This document shows, piece by piece, positions 18,698 through 28,469 of a DNA stretch of 64,000 nucleotides. Within the stretch, counting starts at the first letter, position 1; every line of letters starts with the position of its first letter. The DNA is from Helicobacter rodentium ATCC 700285 (GTDB lineage Bacteria > Campylobacterota > Campylobacteria > Campylobacterales > Helicobacteraceae), in assembly GCF_000687535.1 (NCBI RefSeq), contig NZ_JHWC01000001.1, positions 124,001 to 188,000 of the forward strand, read 5' to 3'. A model generated the notes under the pieces. That model saw only the letters and a list, made by a program, of their open reading frames with translations. It was not told where the DNA came from and ran no database searches. The position numbers and the translations under genes were made by a program.

Positions 18698-21116
18698 TCT
18701 CACTTTGCGCTTTTACCGCGCACTTTTGTGCGCCCCCAAAGTTACCCTTGCCTTATGCTTTGTCGCATTGTTTGTTTTTGGTTTCTTTGCGCTCAAGCTT
18801 CCCATTGACGCGAGTTCAGATAGTCTAATACTAGAAAACGACAAAGATTTTAAAACCTATGAATCCATTATCAAAAACTATGCAACGCAAGATTTTTTAA
18901 TGTTAGCCCTAAGCCCAAAAGACGGCGATGTATTCTCTAAAGATTCCCTTGATACCTTGCAACAACTCACCAACGCCCTACAAGAGATTCCACACATTGA
19001 TGGAATCCTAAGCATTTTAAATGCACCCTTGCTAAAAAGCGTACCCAATCTTGATTTGCAAGAATCCTTAAAATCCAATCTTACACTACTCTCTCCGCAA
19101 ATAGATTTTGAATTAGCCAAAAAGGAAATTCTAAACCACCCTTTTTATGTGCAAAATTTAATCTCTAAGGATTCCAAAACTGCGGGGATTGTTGTTTATC
19201 TTAAAGACGATTTGCGTCTTAAACAACTCAAAGAGCTAAAAAACACAGAAACGGAGGAAGCCCAAAAACAAGAGATTCAAAAATTAATCTCCCTAGAAAA
19301 AGATAGACTCCAAGCGCAAGAGGACGCCACAATCACCGCACTTAAAAACCTGCAAAAGCAATTTAGTGGGCTACAAATTGGCGGAATCCCACTCATTGCA
19401 AGTGATATGATTGCCTATGTCAAATCCGACCTTATTACCTATGGCACAAGCTTAAGCGTGATTTTAGCCCTAATGCTTTGGGCATTTTTTAGGCATTTTA
19501 GATTCGTCTTTCTGACGCTTTTTATCTGCCTTTTTACCCTTGTAGTAAGTAGCGGAATCTTTGCTGCATTAGGATTTAAAATCACCGTTGTTTCGTCTAA
19601 TTATGTCTCTTTGCTCCTTATTATTAATGTTTCTTTGGTGGTGCATTTAATCGTCTCTTATTTGGAATTTTATTCTAAATTTCCCAAAGCCTCACAAAAG
19701 AATCTCCTCCTAGCCGTGCTTTTAACCAAGCAAATGCCAAGCCTTTTTGCTGCCCTCACCACAATGATTGGTTTTTTTAGTCTGATTTATTCCGATATTT
19801 TGCCCATTATCCATTTGGGCATTGTGATGAGTCTTGGCGTGAGTGTCGCCCTACTCTTTACCTTTGTGCTTTTTGCAAGTATTTTAGCCCTATTTAAAAA
19901 GCCACAAACCATTACGAAACTCTCTACCAAACAACAAAATTTTTTACAATCCTGCGCCACTCTTGCAATCACAAAACCCAAGATGATTTATTTCTTTGCG
20001 CTCCTTTGTATCGCCTTTAGCTTTTATGGAATCCAAAATGTAAGGGTGGAAAATAGCTTTGTCAATTATTTCAAGGATTCTAGTGAAATCAAGCAAGGCT
20101 TATTAAAAATTGATAGAGACTTAGGTGGAACCGTGCCTTTGGAGATTCTTATTACCTTTCCAAACAAAACACCGCAAAATACCGCGCCAAATGAAGCTTT
20201 GGAAAATGATTTTGAAGCGGAGTTTAATGCACTAGAATCGCAAGATATTTATTGGTTTGATAGTCAAAAGATAAGATTAGCTAAAAGTGTGCATACTTCC
20301 TTAGAGGAGAATCCTTATGTAGGTTCTATTTTAAGCCTATACAGCCTCGTGCGCTTGGTAAATACATTAGGTATCAATGCCGATGATTTCACTCTTGCAT
20401 TCCTCTATAAAAATGCGCAAGATTCCTTAAAAGCGCAGATTTTTAATCCCTATGCCAACCTAGAACAAAACCAGCTAAGATTCGTCCTGCGCACCTTTGA
20501 TTCAGACAAAAGCCTAAAGCGCAATGCCTTTATCACACAACTCAAAGAGGATTTGCAAGAAATAGCCCAAAAAGAAAATGTAGAGATACAAATCAATGGC
20601 GCAATGGTTTTATACAACAATCTACTACAAAACCTCATCTCCTCGCAAGTGGATACCCTAAGTTTTGTCGTTGGAATCATTTTCTTGGTTTTCTTATGGA
20701 TTTTTAGGAGTGTCAAACTCGCCTTTATCGCGCTGCTAACCAATCTCATTCCCTTGGGGACGATTTTTGGAATCTTGGGGGTTAGCGGGATTCCTCTAGA
20801 TTTAATGGGTGTAACAATTGCTGCAATCGCGCTTGGAATCGGCGTAGATGATGTGATTCACTATATCCACCGCTTCAAGGTTGAAATGGAAAACCATTCC
20901 GCACAAGAGGCAATCTTAAAATCACATCACTTTATCGGAAGCGCAATGTATTATACGACTTTTATTATTGTTGTGGGATTCTGTGCGATGATGAGCAGCA
21001 ATTTTATCCCCACCATTTACTTTGGATTCCTCACCACTCTTGTAATGTTGCTAATGCTACTTAGCGCACTAGTGTTACTTCCAACACTGCTGAATAGTTT
21101 TTACACGAAGCATTAA
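18678..21116 (+). CDS. RND/MMPL-family transporter linked to mlaA-mlaC
   Basis: An 812-residue inner-membrane protein with a TTG start. There are twelve predicted membrane helices in two sets of six. Each half has a large periplasmic loop (about residues 40-255 and 450-640). Both halves carry the SSD/MMPL signature, the second with GVTIAAIALGIGVDDVIHYIHRF. The fusion and the mlaA-mlaC context resemble the C. jejuni Cj1371-Cj1373 set. It probably moves lipids or hydrophobic compounds across the periplasm. Substrate and direction are unknown. Confidence 0.88.
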   Translation: MNPPSNNLTLRFYRALLCAPKVTLALCFVALFVFGFFALKLPIDASSDSLILENDKDFKTYESIIKNYATQDFLMLALSPKDGDVFSKDSLDTLQQLTNALQEIPHIDGILSILNAPLLKSVPNLDLQESLKSNLTLLSPQIDFELAKKEILNHPFYVQNLISKDSKTAGIVVYLKDDLRLKQLKELKNTETEEAQKQEIQKLISLEKDRLQAQEDATITALKNLQKQFSGLQIGGIPLIASDMIAYVKSDLITYGTSLSVILALMLWAFFRHFRFVFLTLFICLFTLVVSSGIFAALGFKITVVSSNYVSLLLIINVSLVVHLIVSYLEFYSKFPKASQKNLLLAVLLTKQMPSLFAALTTMIGFFSLIYSDILPIIHLGIVMSLGVSVALLFTFVLFASILALFKKPQTITKLSTKQQNFLQSCATLAITKPKMIYFFALLCIAFSFYGIQNVRVENSFVNYFKDSSEIKQGLLKIDRDLGGTVPLEILITFPNKTPQNTAPNEALENDFEAEFNALESQDIYWFDSQKIRLAKSVHTSLEENPYVGSILSLYSLVRLVNTLGINADDFTLAFLYKNAQDSLKAQIFNPYANLEQNQLRFVLRTFDSDKSLKRNAFITQLKEDLQEIAQKENVEIQINGAMVLYNNLLQNLISSQVDTLSFVVGIIFLVFLWIFRSVKLAFIALLTNLIPLGTIFGILGVSGIPLDLMGVTIAAIALGIGVDDVIHYIHRFKVEMENHSAQEAILKSHHFIGSAMYYTTFIIVVGFCAMMSSNFIPTIYFGFLTTLVMLLMLLSALVLLPTLLNSFYTKH

Positions 21117-21159
21117 AAACAAAACTTTTTTTGGGCGCAGAGAGATTCCACATTTTGCC

Positions 21160-22731
21160 TTAAGCATAATGCTCCACATACAAGATTACCTTTTTAGTAT
21201 AGGAATCCCATTGGAGCGCATAAAGACAAGCGATTTCTTGGTTTATCTTTGCGCTTAAGTCCTGATTAAACACTAGCGCATTACACACTCTGCCCTTTTC
21301 TTGCAATCTCACGCTACTATGCCCTGCCCCAAAACAACGCACATCCACCACCTTTGCTTGCACATAAAATTTTGGAATCATATTGCCATTGCCAAAAGGA
21401 GCGAAACTCTGCACCATTGTAAATAGCTCTGGGGTGATATGGCGCAACGATAAATAACCCAAAGCGTTATTAAATGCGGAATCCTTATGGGCTTTGGTGT
21501 ATTGGAAGTGTATTAAAGAATCCCTAAAAGCTTCTAAATTTTCCAATTTCAAGCTAAGTCCAGCCGCCCCAAAATGCCCACCAAACTCACACAAATACTC
21601 TTTTGCGGATTCTAAAACCTCCATACAATCCGTATGTATAGAGCGCATAGAACCCTTTAAGATTCCACCCTTTAAAGTTAGCACAATGCTTGGCTTTAAA
21701 AACTCCTCACTCAAACGCGCCGCAATGATTCCGATAATTCCCTCGTGCCAAGCAGAATTAAACACCAAAATAAATGGAATCTCCGCATAGTCCTTTTCCC
21801 TGCAAAACATTGCTTTAGCTTCCTCGTATATGCTTTGCTGCAATGCCTTGCGCTTTGCGTTAATCTCCACCAACTGCTCTAAAAGCTTCTTGGATTCCGC
21901 CTTGTCTTCTGTAACCAAAAAATTATAAGCCAACATTGCGCTATCCATTCTCCCCGCGCAATTTAGCAAAGGCGCGATATAATAGCCAATGAGTTGCGCA
22001 TCTACATTATGCTTACTAAACTTCTCTTTTAGGTGGATTAATGCGGTGCGTTTGCTCTGCGCTAACACTTCCAAACCTTTTTTAAGCAACACACGATTCA
22101 TTCCGCGCAATGGCATTACATCGCTCACAATCGCTAAAGCAAGTAAATCCAAAAATTCCACCATTGACACTTTGATTTGCATTGCATTTTTCAATGCGGC
22201 ACACAAATACCACGCCACACAAGCCCCACATATTTCAGGCTCTGGAAAATCTTTGGATAATTTTGGATTGCAAATCAAAGCGTCAGGCAAAACTTCTTGA
22301 GGTGTGTGATGGTCGGTGATAAGGAGTGTAATTCCGCGCTCTTTGCAAATTTGCGCCGCTTCAATGGCGTTAATCCCATTATCCACGGTGATAATCACAT
22401 CGCAATCCAAACGCGCAATCACAGATTGTGAAAGCCCATATCCATCGGCAAAGCGATTGGGAATCTCTACTGCGATGGGATAATTAATTTTCTTAAAAAA
22501 TGCTTCTAAAATCGCACACGACACCACCCCATCTACATCATAATCGCCCACAATTACAATGCGTTGATTGTGCGCAATGGCTTCTTGAATCTCTCTAGCA
22601 ATATGCGCAAGATTTGCTAAAGATTCCGGTAAAGGCAAGTCGTTTAAACGCGTAATCGTATCCTCTGCAAAGCGACTTTGCAGTAGCGATTCCACACTTG
22701 CGTAATCTAACTGCGGAAGTTGTAAAGCCAC
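21160..22731 (-). CDS. recJ: single-stranded-DNA-specific exonuclease RecJ
   Basis: This is a 523-residue DHH-family nuclease. It has the metal motifs VIVGDYDVDGVVSCAILE, ITVDNGINAIEAA and LLITDHHTP, followed by the DHHA1 domain with SMRSIHTDCMEVLE and GGHFGAAGLSL. It degrades single-stranded DNA 5' to 3' in recombination and mismatch repair. It begins 9 bp after pyrG ends, and its 3' end faces the MMPL gene across a 43-bp gap. Confidence 0.95.
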   Translation of the reverse strand: MALQLPQLDYASVESLLQSRFAEDTITRLNDLPLPESLANLAHIAREIQEAIAHNQRIVIVGDYDVDGVVSCAILEAFFKKINYPIAVEIPNRFADGYGLSQSVIARLDCDVIITVDNGINAIEAAQICKERGITLLITDHHTPQEVLPDALICNPKLSKDFPEPEICGACVAWYLCAALKNAMQIKVSMVEFLDLLALAIVSDVMPLRGMNRVLLKKGLEVLAQSKRTALIHLKEKFSKHNVDAQLIGYYIAPLLNCAGRMDSAMLAYNFLVTEDKAESKKLLEQLVEINAKRKALQQSIYEEAKAMFCREKDYAEIPFILVFNSAWHEGIIGIIAARLSEEFLKPSIVLTLKGGILKGSMRSIHTDCMEVLESAKEYLCEFGGHFGAAGLSLKLENLEAFRDSLIHFQYTKAHKDSAFNNALGYLSLRHITPELFTMVQSFAPFGNGNMIPKFYVQAKVVDVRCFGAGHSSVRLQEKGRVCNALVFNQDLSAKINQEIACLYALQWDSYTKKVILYVEHYA

Positions 22732-22740
22732 AACAAAACT

Positions 22741-24378
22741 TTAATGGATATTTGCAATAGATTGCTTAATAAATTCCAAAATTACCAAATTGGGTGCTTG
22801 TAGCCTAGAGGTAAATTCCGGGTGAAACTGCACAGCAACAAACCACGGGTGATTTTCTAGCTCAATGGCTTCAATCAGCCCATTACTCTCACCGCTAATT
22901 ACCATTCCTTTGGATTCCAATGCAGCGCGATATTTTGGATTTGCTTCGTAGCGGTGGCGATGCCGCTCTCTTACGATTTTCTGCCCTTGATATGCAATTT
23001 GTAATTTACTGCGCTCTTTTGTATGGCATTCATACTCGCCCAAACGCATTGTGCCACCCATTGGCGAAGTGTGTGTGCGGATTTGTTGCTCTCCATTTTG
23101 GTCAATAAAATTTTCAATGAGATAAATCACCGGTTCTTTTGTATCCGCGTTAAACTCCATAGAATCTGCCTCTTTGATTCCAAGCACATTACGCGCAAAC
23201 TCAATCATTGCCAACTGCATACCCAAACAAATTCCAAGAAATGGAATCTTATGTTCTCTTGCAAAAGTAATTGCCGCCATTTTACCCACGATTCCACGCT
23301 CACCAAAACCGCCCGGCACAAGGATTCCATTAACATATTTTAATTGCTCTAAAGATTCTGGATTTTTCTCTAACTCCTCACTATCCACCCACTGGATATT
23401 TACCTTTGTGTCTAAATTTGCTCCCGCGTGGATTAAGGCTTCTGTGAGGGATTTATACGATTCTTTAAGGCTTAAATATTTGCCCACAAACGCAATGGTT
23501 ACTTCATTTTGCGGAGCTAAAATCTGCTTGACTAACAAATCCCACTCTTTCATATCGGGCGTAAAGTCCGGAAGCTTTAAGAATCTAGCAATCGGCACTA
23601 AAACACCCTCTTTTAAAAAGTTTAGTGGCATTTGGTAAATGCTTTTTGCATCTTGTGCCATAATCACGCAGTCATAATCCACATCGCAACTCATAGAAAG
23701 CTTGTTTTTTAGCTCTTTTGGAATCTCTTTTTCTGTCCGCGCAATGATGATTTGTGGCGTGATTCCAATGCGGCGCAATTCTTGCACACTATGTTGGGTG
23801 GGCTTTGTTTTTAGCTCACCTACGGCACGAATGAGTGGAATCAAAGTAACATGCAGACTAATCACGCGCTCCATTCCATACTCGTGCTTCATCTCACGCA
23901 TTGCTTCTAAAAATGGCAATCCCTCAATATCGCCTACCGTTCCTCCAAGCTCCACAACTAAAATTTCGTGTCCCTCTCCTGCAAAACGGATTCTACGTTT
24001 AATCTCATCTACAATATGCGGAATCACTTGGATTGTCTTACCCAAATATCCGCCCTTGCGCTCCCTATCAATCACGCTTAGATACACTTGTCCGGTTGTG
24101 AAGTTGTTTTTAGAGGAGAAATCCATATTTAAGAATCTCTCATAATGCCCAATGTCCAAATCCGTCTCTGCCCCATCGTGCGTTACAAACACTTCGCCGT
24201 GTTCTAGGGGGCTCATTGTCCCGGGATCTACATTAATATAAGGATCAATTTTTAAGATTCCAACTTTAAAGCCCGAATGCTTCAATAAAGTTGCAATAGA
24301 CGATGAAGTGATTCCTTTACCCAACGAGCTTAAAACACCACCCGTTACAAAGATATATTTTGTTTCAAATTTGGACAT
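22741..24378 (-). CDS. pyrG: CTP synthase
   Basis: The 545-residue enzyme has the synthetase domain ([40 protein letters not shown]) and a C-terminal class I glutamine amidotransferase domain with the nucleophile in [10 protein letters not shown] and the HPEFTSR catalytic His-Glu. It makes CTP from UTP and glutamine. Length and motifs are complete. Confidence 0.97.
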   Translation of the reverse strand: MSKFETKYIFVTGGVLSSLGKGITSSSIATLLKHSGFKVGILKIDPYINVDPGTMSPLEHGEVFVTHDGAETDLDIGHYERFLNMDFSSKNNFTTGQVYLSVIDRERKGGYLGKTIQVIPHIVDEIKRRIRFAGEGHEILVVELGGTVGDIEGLPFLEAMREMKHEYGMERVISLHVTLIPLIRAVGELKTKPTQHSVQELRRIGITPQIIIARTEKEIPKELKNKLSMSCDVDYDCVIMAQDAKSIYQMPLNFLKEGVLVPIARFLKLPDFTPDMKEWDLLVKQILAPQNEVTIAFVGKYLSLKESYKSLTEALIHAGANLDTKVNIQWVDSEELEKNPESLEQLKYVNGILVPGGFGERGIVGKMAAITFAREHKIPFLGICLGMQLAMIEFARNVLGIKEADSMEFNADTKEPVIYLIENFIDQNGEQQIRTHTSPMGGTMRLGEYECHTKERSKLQIAYQGQKIVRERHRHRYEANPKYRAALESKGMVISGESNGLIEAIELENHPWFVAVQFHPEFTSRLQAPNLVILEFIKQSIANIH

Positions 24379-24406
24379 TACAAACCCCTACAAAATTAAA
24401 AGCGTT

Positions 24407-24412
24407 ATTATA
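24407..24412 (-). promoter_or_regulatory. -10 element for pyrG
   Basis: Read on the minus strand this is a perfect TATAAT preceded by AAAG, about 29 bp upstream of the pyrG ATG. pyrG and recJ are probably transcribed together from it. Confidence 0.5.
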
Positions 24413-24461
24413 CTTTGCCACAAGTTAATTTTTGCTTTTTATGGAATGCCCTTTTAAAATA

Positions 24462-25139
24462 TTAAGATTCCTTTAACACCCCTTTTGCGCGTTCCACTCC
24501 ATTTTTCCATAGCCTATGCCTATGCAAGATATATTTTGCACTCACTTTTCCGCTAAACATTCCACTAAGCAAGGGACGATTTGCCTTAAAAATAAACGCG
24601 GCTAAATGCCCAATAATTGCTAAAATCATCAAAAACATTCCCAAATTATGCAGCTGCGTAACCCAAAACATTACTCCCTCACTTAAATTAAATCCCGCTA
24701 GGTTTTTATAAGTTTTTATTATTCCTGTAACAACTAAAAGCAAAATCACCATCGCAATTCCCGCATAAGCAAGTCTTTGCTCGGGTAAATATTTCTCACT
24801 TGGTGGCTCTTCTCCTTTAAATAACATTGCCTTAATCACAGCAATGCTTTTACCAAAATCTCCTTTTTTAGGGAGAATATCAAACTCCTTTCGCCCAAAG
24901 TGAAACATCAAATGGAATCCTACAAAGAATAATAAAACAATCGCAAATACATAATGCACAACCAAAGAGATAGAATAATCCCCACTCCACGCCATTAAAG
25001 GCAATTCATTGAGCATATAACGCTTACTCACAGGCATTTGCAAGATTCCACTAAAAATAAGCCCAAAAATGCTGATTGCAACACCCCAATGCACGATTCT
25101 ATTTTGCGCACTTTGTCTTTGTATTTTTGCTTCTTTCAT
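24462..25139 (-). CDS. cytochrome b subunit, formate-dehydrogenase gamma type
   Basis: A 225-residue membrane protein with four helices and the His residues of a di-heme cytochrome b (IVHWGVAISIF, LVVHYVFAIV, FVGFHLMFHFG, TQLHNLGMFLM, IIGHLAAF). A loop reading LPKKGDFGKSI resembles FdoI/FdnI gamma subunits. Such subunits pass electrons between the quinone pool and a periplasmic iron-sulfur partner. It overlaps the iron-sulfur gene by 4 bp. No molybdenum or nickel catalytic subunit is adjacent. Confidence 0.85.
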   Translation of the reverse strand: MKEAKIQRQSAQNRIVHWGVAISIFGLIFSGILQMPVSKRYMLNELPLMAWSGDYSISLVVHYVFAIVLLFFVGFHLMFHFGRKEFDILPKKGDFGKSIAVIKAMLFKGEEPPSEKYLPEQRLAYAGIAMVILLLVVTGIIKTYKNLAGFNLSEGVMFWVTQLHNLGMFLMILAIIGHLAAFIFKANRPLLSGMFSGKVSAKYILHRHRLWKNGVERAKGVLKES

Positions 25140-26191
25140 TTACTCTCCTTTTTATCGGCTCTATTTGCCCTTGCCACAGCAATGCCTCCTGCAACAACTC
25201 CCACAAGAGGAGCTAAAAGCACACTTTTAATCAAAGCAGAATCCTCACTCACAAAGTTTTTAATCTCTAAATTCATATGCGGAATCCCAATTTTTTGCGG
25301 TTGCTCTTGTGTGAAATTGTGTTTTGCATTTAAAGATTCTTGTATGCTTTCAAAAGACACAGGCGAGACATAAAAGGTAGAAGTGCCACCATTTTGCTTA
25401 TCTCCATAGAGATAAGTCCCCTCTTTATCTCCCTTGTATGCTTGTGCTAACGCCCTAGCCTTTTGTAATATCTCCTCTCTATCTCCAAAGATTATGGCTT
25501 TTTTAGGGCATTGCACCTCACAAGCTGGTTTTTGATTTTTTGCTAACAAATCCGCACAACCATCGCATTTATACATTGCCCCTCCCCCTGCGAGTTTGGG
25601 TGCGATTTTAAGATAGATTCCAACTCCTGCTTGTCTTTGTGGAATCCCCCAAGGGCATACATCTCTACATTTTGCACCGCCAAAGCAATACTCATCATCA
25701 ATTTTTACCGCGCCATTAGAATCCTTAGAAATCACACCAAAGGGACAAATCTTTTGACAAGTCGGGTCATCGCAGTGCATACACCTTCTAGGCACAAAAA
25801 TCTCCCTATCCTCAACCTTTAGAGATTCCACATAAGTCCAATTATAAGGCGTTAGTCGCTTAATATTTTCTCTATCCTTAGAGTAGTCCTCATAGACTTT
25901 TCGCGGGAAATAATAGGGAATCTCCGCTATGGGTTCGGGAAAATTTGCACTATTTTTTGCTTTACACGCAGAGACACAAGCGGGAATCTCCCTATCTCTG
26001 CACCCATCACACAATCCCAAATCTATAATGGAAGCCATTTTGTATTGGGGATTGTGTGCGAGACTAGAAACTTTAGAATCTGTGGGTTGTGTCGCATTAA
26101 CGCTCACAGCACTCACACTTGCCACGCCTAGAAACTTTAAAAATCTCCTACGCGATGAATTTGCTTGATTGTTTCGATTGGTTTCTTTCAT
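25136..26191 (-). CDS. Tat-exported four-cluster ferredoxin-like subunit (HybA/FdhB type)
   Basis: The 351-residue protein starts with a twin-arginine signal (SSRRRFLKFLG). It carries four Cys groups: CDGCRDREIPACVSAC, CMHCDDPTCQKIC, CFGGAKCRDVC with a following PWG, and CDGC...PACEVQC, enough for four iron-sulfur clusters. A C-terminal hydrophobic anchor is near residues 320-340. This is the HybA/FdnH electron-transfer architecture. With the cytochrome b it forms a two-gene module with no catalytic subunit nearby, so the enzyme it serves must be encoded elsewhere. Confidence 0.88.
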   Translation of the reverse strand: MKETNRNNQANSSRRRFLKFLGVASVSAVSVNATQPTDSKVSSLAHNPQYKMASIIDLGLCDGCRDREIPACVSACKAKNSANFPEPIAEIPYYFPRKVYEDYSKDRENIKRLTPYNWTYVESLKVEDREIFVPRRCMHCDDPTCQKICPFGVISKDSNGAVKIDDEYCFGGAKCRDVCPWGIPQRQAGVGIYLKIAPKLAGGGAMYKCDGCADLLAKNQKPACEVQCPKKAIIFGDREEILQKARALAQAYKGDKEGTYLYGDKQNGGTSTFYVSPVSFESIQESLNAKHNFTQEQPQKIGIPHMNLEIKNFVSEDSALIKSVLLAPLVGVVAGGIAVARANRADKKESK

Positions 26192-26251
26192 ATTTTAACC
26201 TTGATTTCACCTTAAAATATGGAAGTATATAAAATTGCAAAGAATTTAAAA

Positions 26252-26264
26252 GTGATATTATCAC
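26252..26264 (-). promoter_or_regulatory. palindrome upstream of the iron-sulfur/cytochrome b operon
   Basis: GTGATATTATCAC is a perfect 13-base palindrome. On the minus strand a TATACT -10 lies at 26224-26229. With the transcription start near 26217, the palindrome is centred at about -41, the usual place for a class II activator of the CRP/FNR family. The protein that binds is not known, and the match could be chance in AT-rich DNA. Confidence 0.35.
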
Positions 26265-26365
26265 AATTTACACCAAGAAAACTTATCCTCTTGGATTACT
26301 TGAATCTGTTTAATTTTATTTGCAATTTGCTATGATACTATTTTGGATTTTAATAAGGAAAAATA

Positions 26366-27319
26366 ATGCACAATACTCAAATAACCTTTATTGACCTTTT
26401 TGCTGGTATCGGTGGATTTCATTTAGCATTTAGTGGGGGTAAATGCTTATTTGCTAGTGAGATAGACCCCAATGCTCAAAAAACTTATCATTTAAACTTC
26501 CCTAAAACTCTACTTCTTGGTGATATTACTTTAGAATCTACCCAAAATCAAATCCCACAAAATTTTGATATTTTATGTGCTGGATTTCCTTGTCAAGCTT
26601 TTTCTATTGCTGGATACCAAAAAGGATTTGAGGATACAAGAGGCACACTATTTTTTGAAATTGCAAAAATCACAGAAAAACATAAACCAAAAGTGTTATT
26701 TTTAGAAAATGTAAAGAATCTTAAAGCCCACGATAAAGGAAAAACTTTTGATGTGATTAAATCAACTTTAGAGCAATTAGGTTATTGTGTGTATAATGAA
26801 GTTTTAAATTCAGCCACTCACGCAAATATTCCTCAAAATAGAGAGCGGATTTTCATTGTAGCTTTTGATAAATTACAAGTTAAAAATCATCATCAATTTA
26901 CTTTTCCAAAACCTATTAAGCTTACAAAAACAATTCATTCCTGCCTTATTTCAAAAAAGCAGGAAGGTTTGTTTTATTACACACCTAAAAGTCAATATTA
27001 TGAATGGCTGGAAAAAGAGGTTGTTAAGAAAGATACAATTTATCAACTTCGTAGAATTTATGTGCGAGAAAACAAATCAAATCTTTGTCCTACATTAACT
27101 GCAAATATGGGAACAGGGGGGCATAATGTGCCAATCATTAAAGATGATTTTGGTATTCGTAAATTAACACCTAGAGAATGTTTTAATTTTCAAGGTTATC
27201 CTAAAAACTTTAGATTACCAAATTTACCAAATTCTAAACTTTATATTCAAGCTGGAAACTCTATCACTTATCCTTTGGTTAAAAGGATTGCAAAAGAAAT
27301 TTTAAAGGTTTTGCAATGA
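26366..27319 (+). CDS. DNA (cytosine-5-)-methyltransferase, type II restriction-modification
   Basis: A 317-residue m5C methyltransferase with all main motifs: motif I DLFAGIGGF (10-18), motif IV GFPCQAFS with the catalytic Cys76, motif VI ENVKNL (114-119), motif VIII QNRERIF (157-163) and motif X QAGNSITYPLVKRI. The target region includes VRENKSNLCPTLTANMGTGG, a form I associate with methylases of short GC-rich targets; the exact site cannot be read. The next gene overlaps by 4 bp. DNA here is visibly more AT-rich than the flanks, which suggests transfer. Confidence 0.95.
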   Translation: MHNTQITFIDLFAGIGGFHLAFSGGKCLFASEIDPNAQKTYHLNFPKTLLLGDITLESTQNQIPQNFDILCAGFPCQAFSIAGYQKGFEDTRGTLFFEIAKITEKHKPKVLFLENVKNLKAHDKGKTFDVIKSTLEQLGYCVYNEVLNSATHANIPQNRERIFIVAFDKLQVKNHHQFTFPKPIKLTKTIHSCLISKKQEGLFYYTPKSQYYEWLEKEVVKKDTIYQLRRIYVRENKSNLCPTLTANMGTGGHNVPIIKDDFGIRKLTPRECFNFQGYPKNFRLPNLPNSKLYIQAGNSITYPLVKRIAKEILKVLQ

Positions 27320-28461
27320 AAAGTTTTTTCAAGCTTGATAGAGAAAAAAGCTTAAATTATGTGGAATCTTTGCAGATTATTTCTAGCCTATCAAAACTAT
27401 TCAGCGAAAATAGCACACCATTTTTGCATTATCGTGCAATGGAAAATCTTTTTTGTCAATGTTTTCAAGCAGAAAATTTAAGTCGTTCCGATACTGCTTA
27501 TGATGCAAAAATTGGAAATTTAGGCATTGGTTTAAAAACTTTTATTTGCAATAAAAAAGCAAGCATTGAAAAAGTAGCGGAATTTAACAAGGATTCTCAA
27601 ATTTTAAAAACTAAAGCAAATATAGAATTAGCTAAGACTTTAGCAATATTGCGAAATGAGAGAATCCAACTTGCAAACGATTTATATGGAATTACAAATT
27701 CAATCTACCATATTATTGCAAGGGATACAAATAAACTTATATTTTTTGAAACAGATTATGAAAAAATCAATATAGACAATATAAGAGACATTAAGGACAC
27801 TAAAGCAAGTCTAAGTTTTTATGATGGTGTGAATGAATATTATTTTAATCGTTCAAAAAATGTTTTGCAAAGAAAATTCTATATTCCACAAAAATTTTCT
27901 AGTGTAGATATAAAAATTTTAGAAAACCCTTTTGAGTTTTTGCTTTTGCTTAAAGATAATCTTTTAGGAGCAAATGTTATAGAGCCAAAAATTGCGGGGG
28001 TTGATTATGTTATTTTGCCATTATATAGCACAAAAAGCAAAGAAAAAAATGTGCCTGAAAAAAGTGGTTTAAATCAATGGAATGCTGGAGGAAGAAAAAG
28101 AAAATATGGAGAGGTTTATATTCCTGTCCCTACAAAGATTCATCAGCTTTGTCCAAACTTTTTTCCCTCTCGCGATATACCTTTCACCTTAAGAACACCT
28201 CTTGATGAAAATTTGCAGGTAAAGCTTTGTCAAGACAATTCTAAAGCATTGATGAGCAATCCAAATGATGATTTAGCAAATTGGCTTTTAAAGAAAGCCT
28301 TAAGATTACGAGAGGGAGAAATAGCAACTTATGAAAAAATGCAAAATTTAGGTTTTGATTGTGTAATTATTGAGAAAAAAGAAAATGGAATATACAATAT
28401 TGATATTAGACCATTAGATAGTTATGAGAAATTTATCAATGATTTTGAAAAAAATTTATAG
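27316..28461 (+). CDS. probable type II restriction endonuclease partner
   Basis: A 381-residue protein coupled to the methyltransferase (ATGA overlap). The N-terminal region has a PD-(D/E)XK-like arrangement (E53, D63 and K74 in AYDAKIGNLGIGLKTF). The C-terminal third (GEVYIPVP, NFFPSRDIPF, CQDNSKALMSNPNDDL, ANWLL) resembles the B3-like DNA-binding domain of BfiI/NgoFVII-type endonucleases. No HKD phospholipase-type motif is seen, so the nuclease part would differ from NgoFVII. The one 60-base stretch I counted (27601-27660) is 25 percent GC. Function is inferred from context plus these motifs. Confidence 0.75.
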   Translation: MKSFFKLDREKSLNYVESLQIISSLSKLFSENSTPFLHYRAMENLFCQCFQAENLSRSDTAYDAKIGNLGIGLKTFICNKKASIEKVAEFNKDSQILKTKANIELAKTLAILRNERIQLANDLYGITNSIYHIIARDTNKLIFFETDYEKINIDNIRDIKDTKASLSFYDGVNEYYFNRSKNVLQRKFYIPQKFSSVDIKILENPFEFLLLLKDNLLGANVIEPKIAGVDYVILPLYSTKSKEKNVPEKSGLNQWNAGGRKRKYGEVYIPVPTKIHQLCPNFFPSRDIPFTLRTPLDENLQVKLCQDNSKALMSNPNDDLANWLLKKALRLREGEIATYEKMQNLGFDCVIIEKKENGIYNIDIRPLDSYEKFINDFEKNL

Positions 28462-28469
28462 GACACCCA

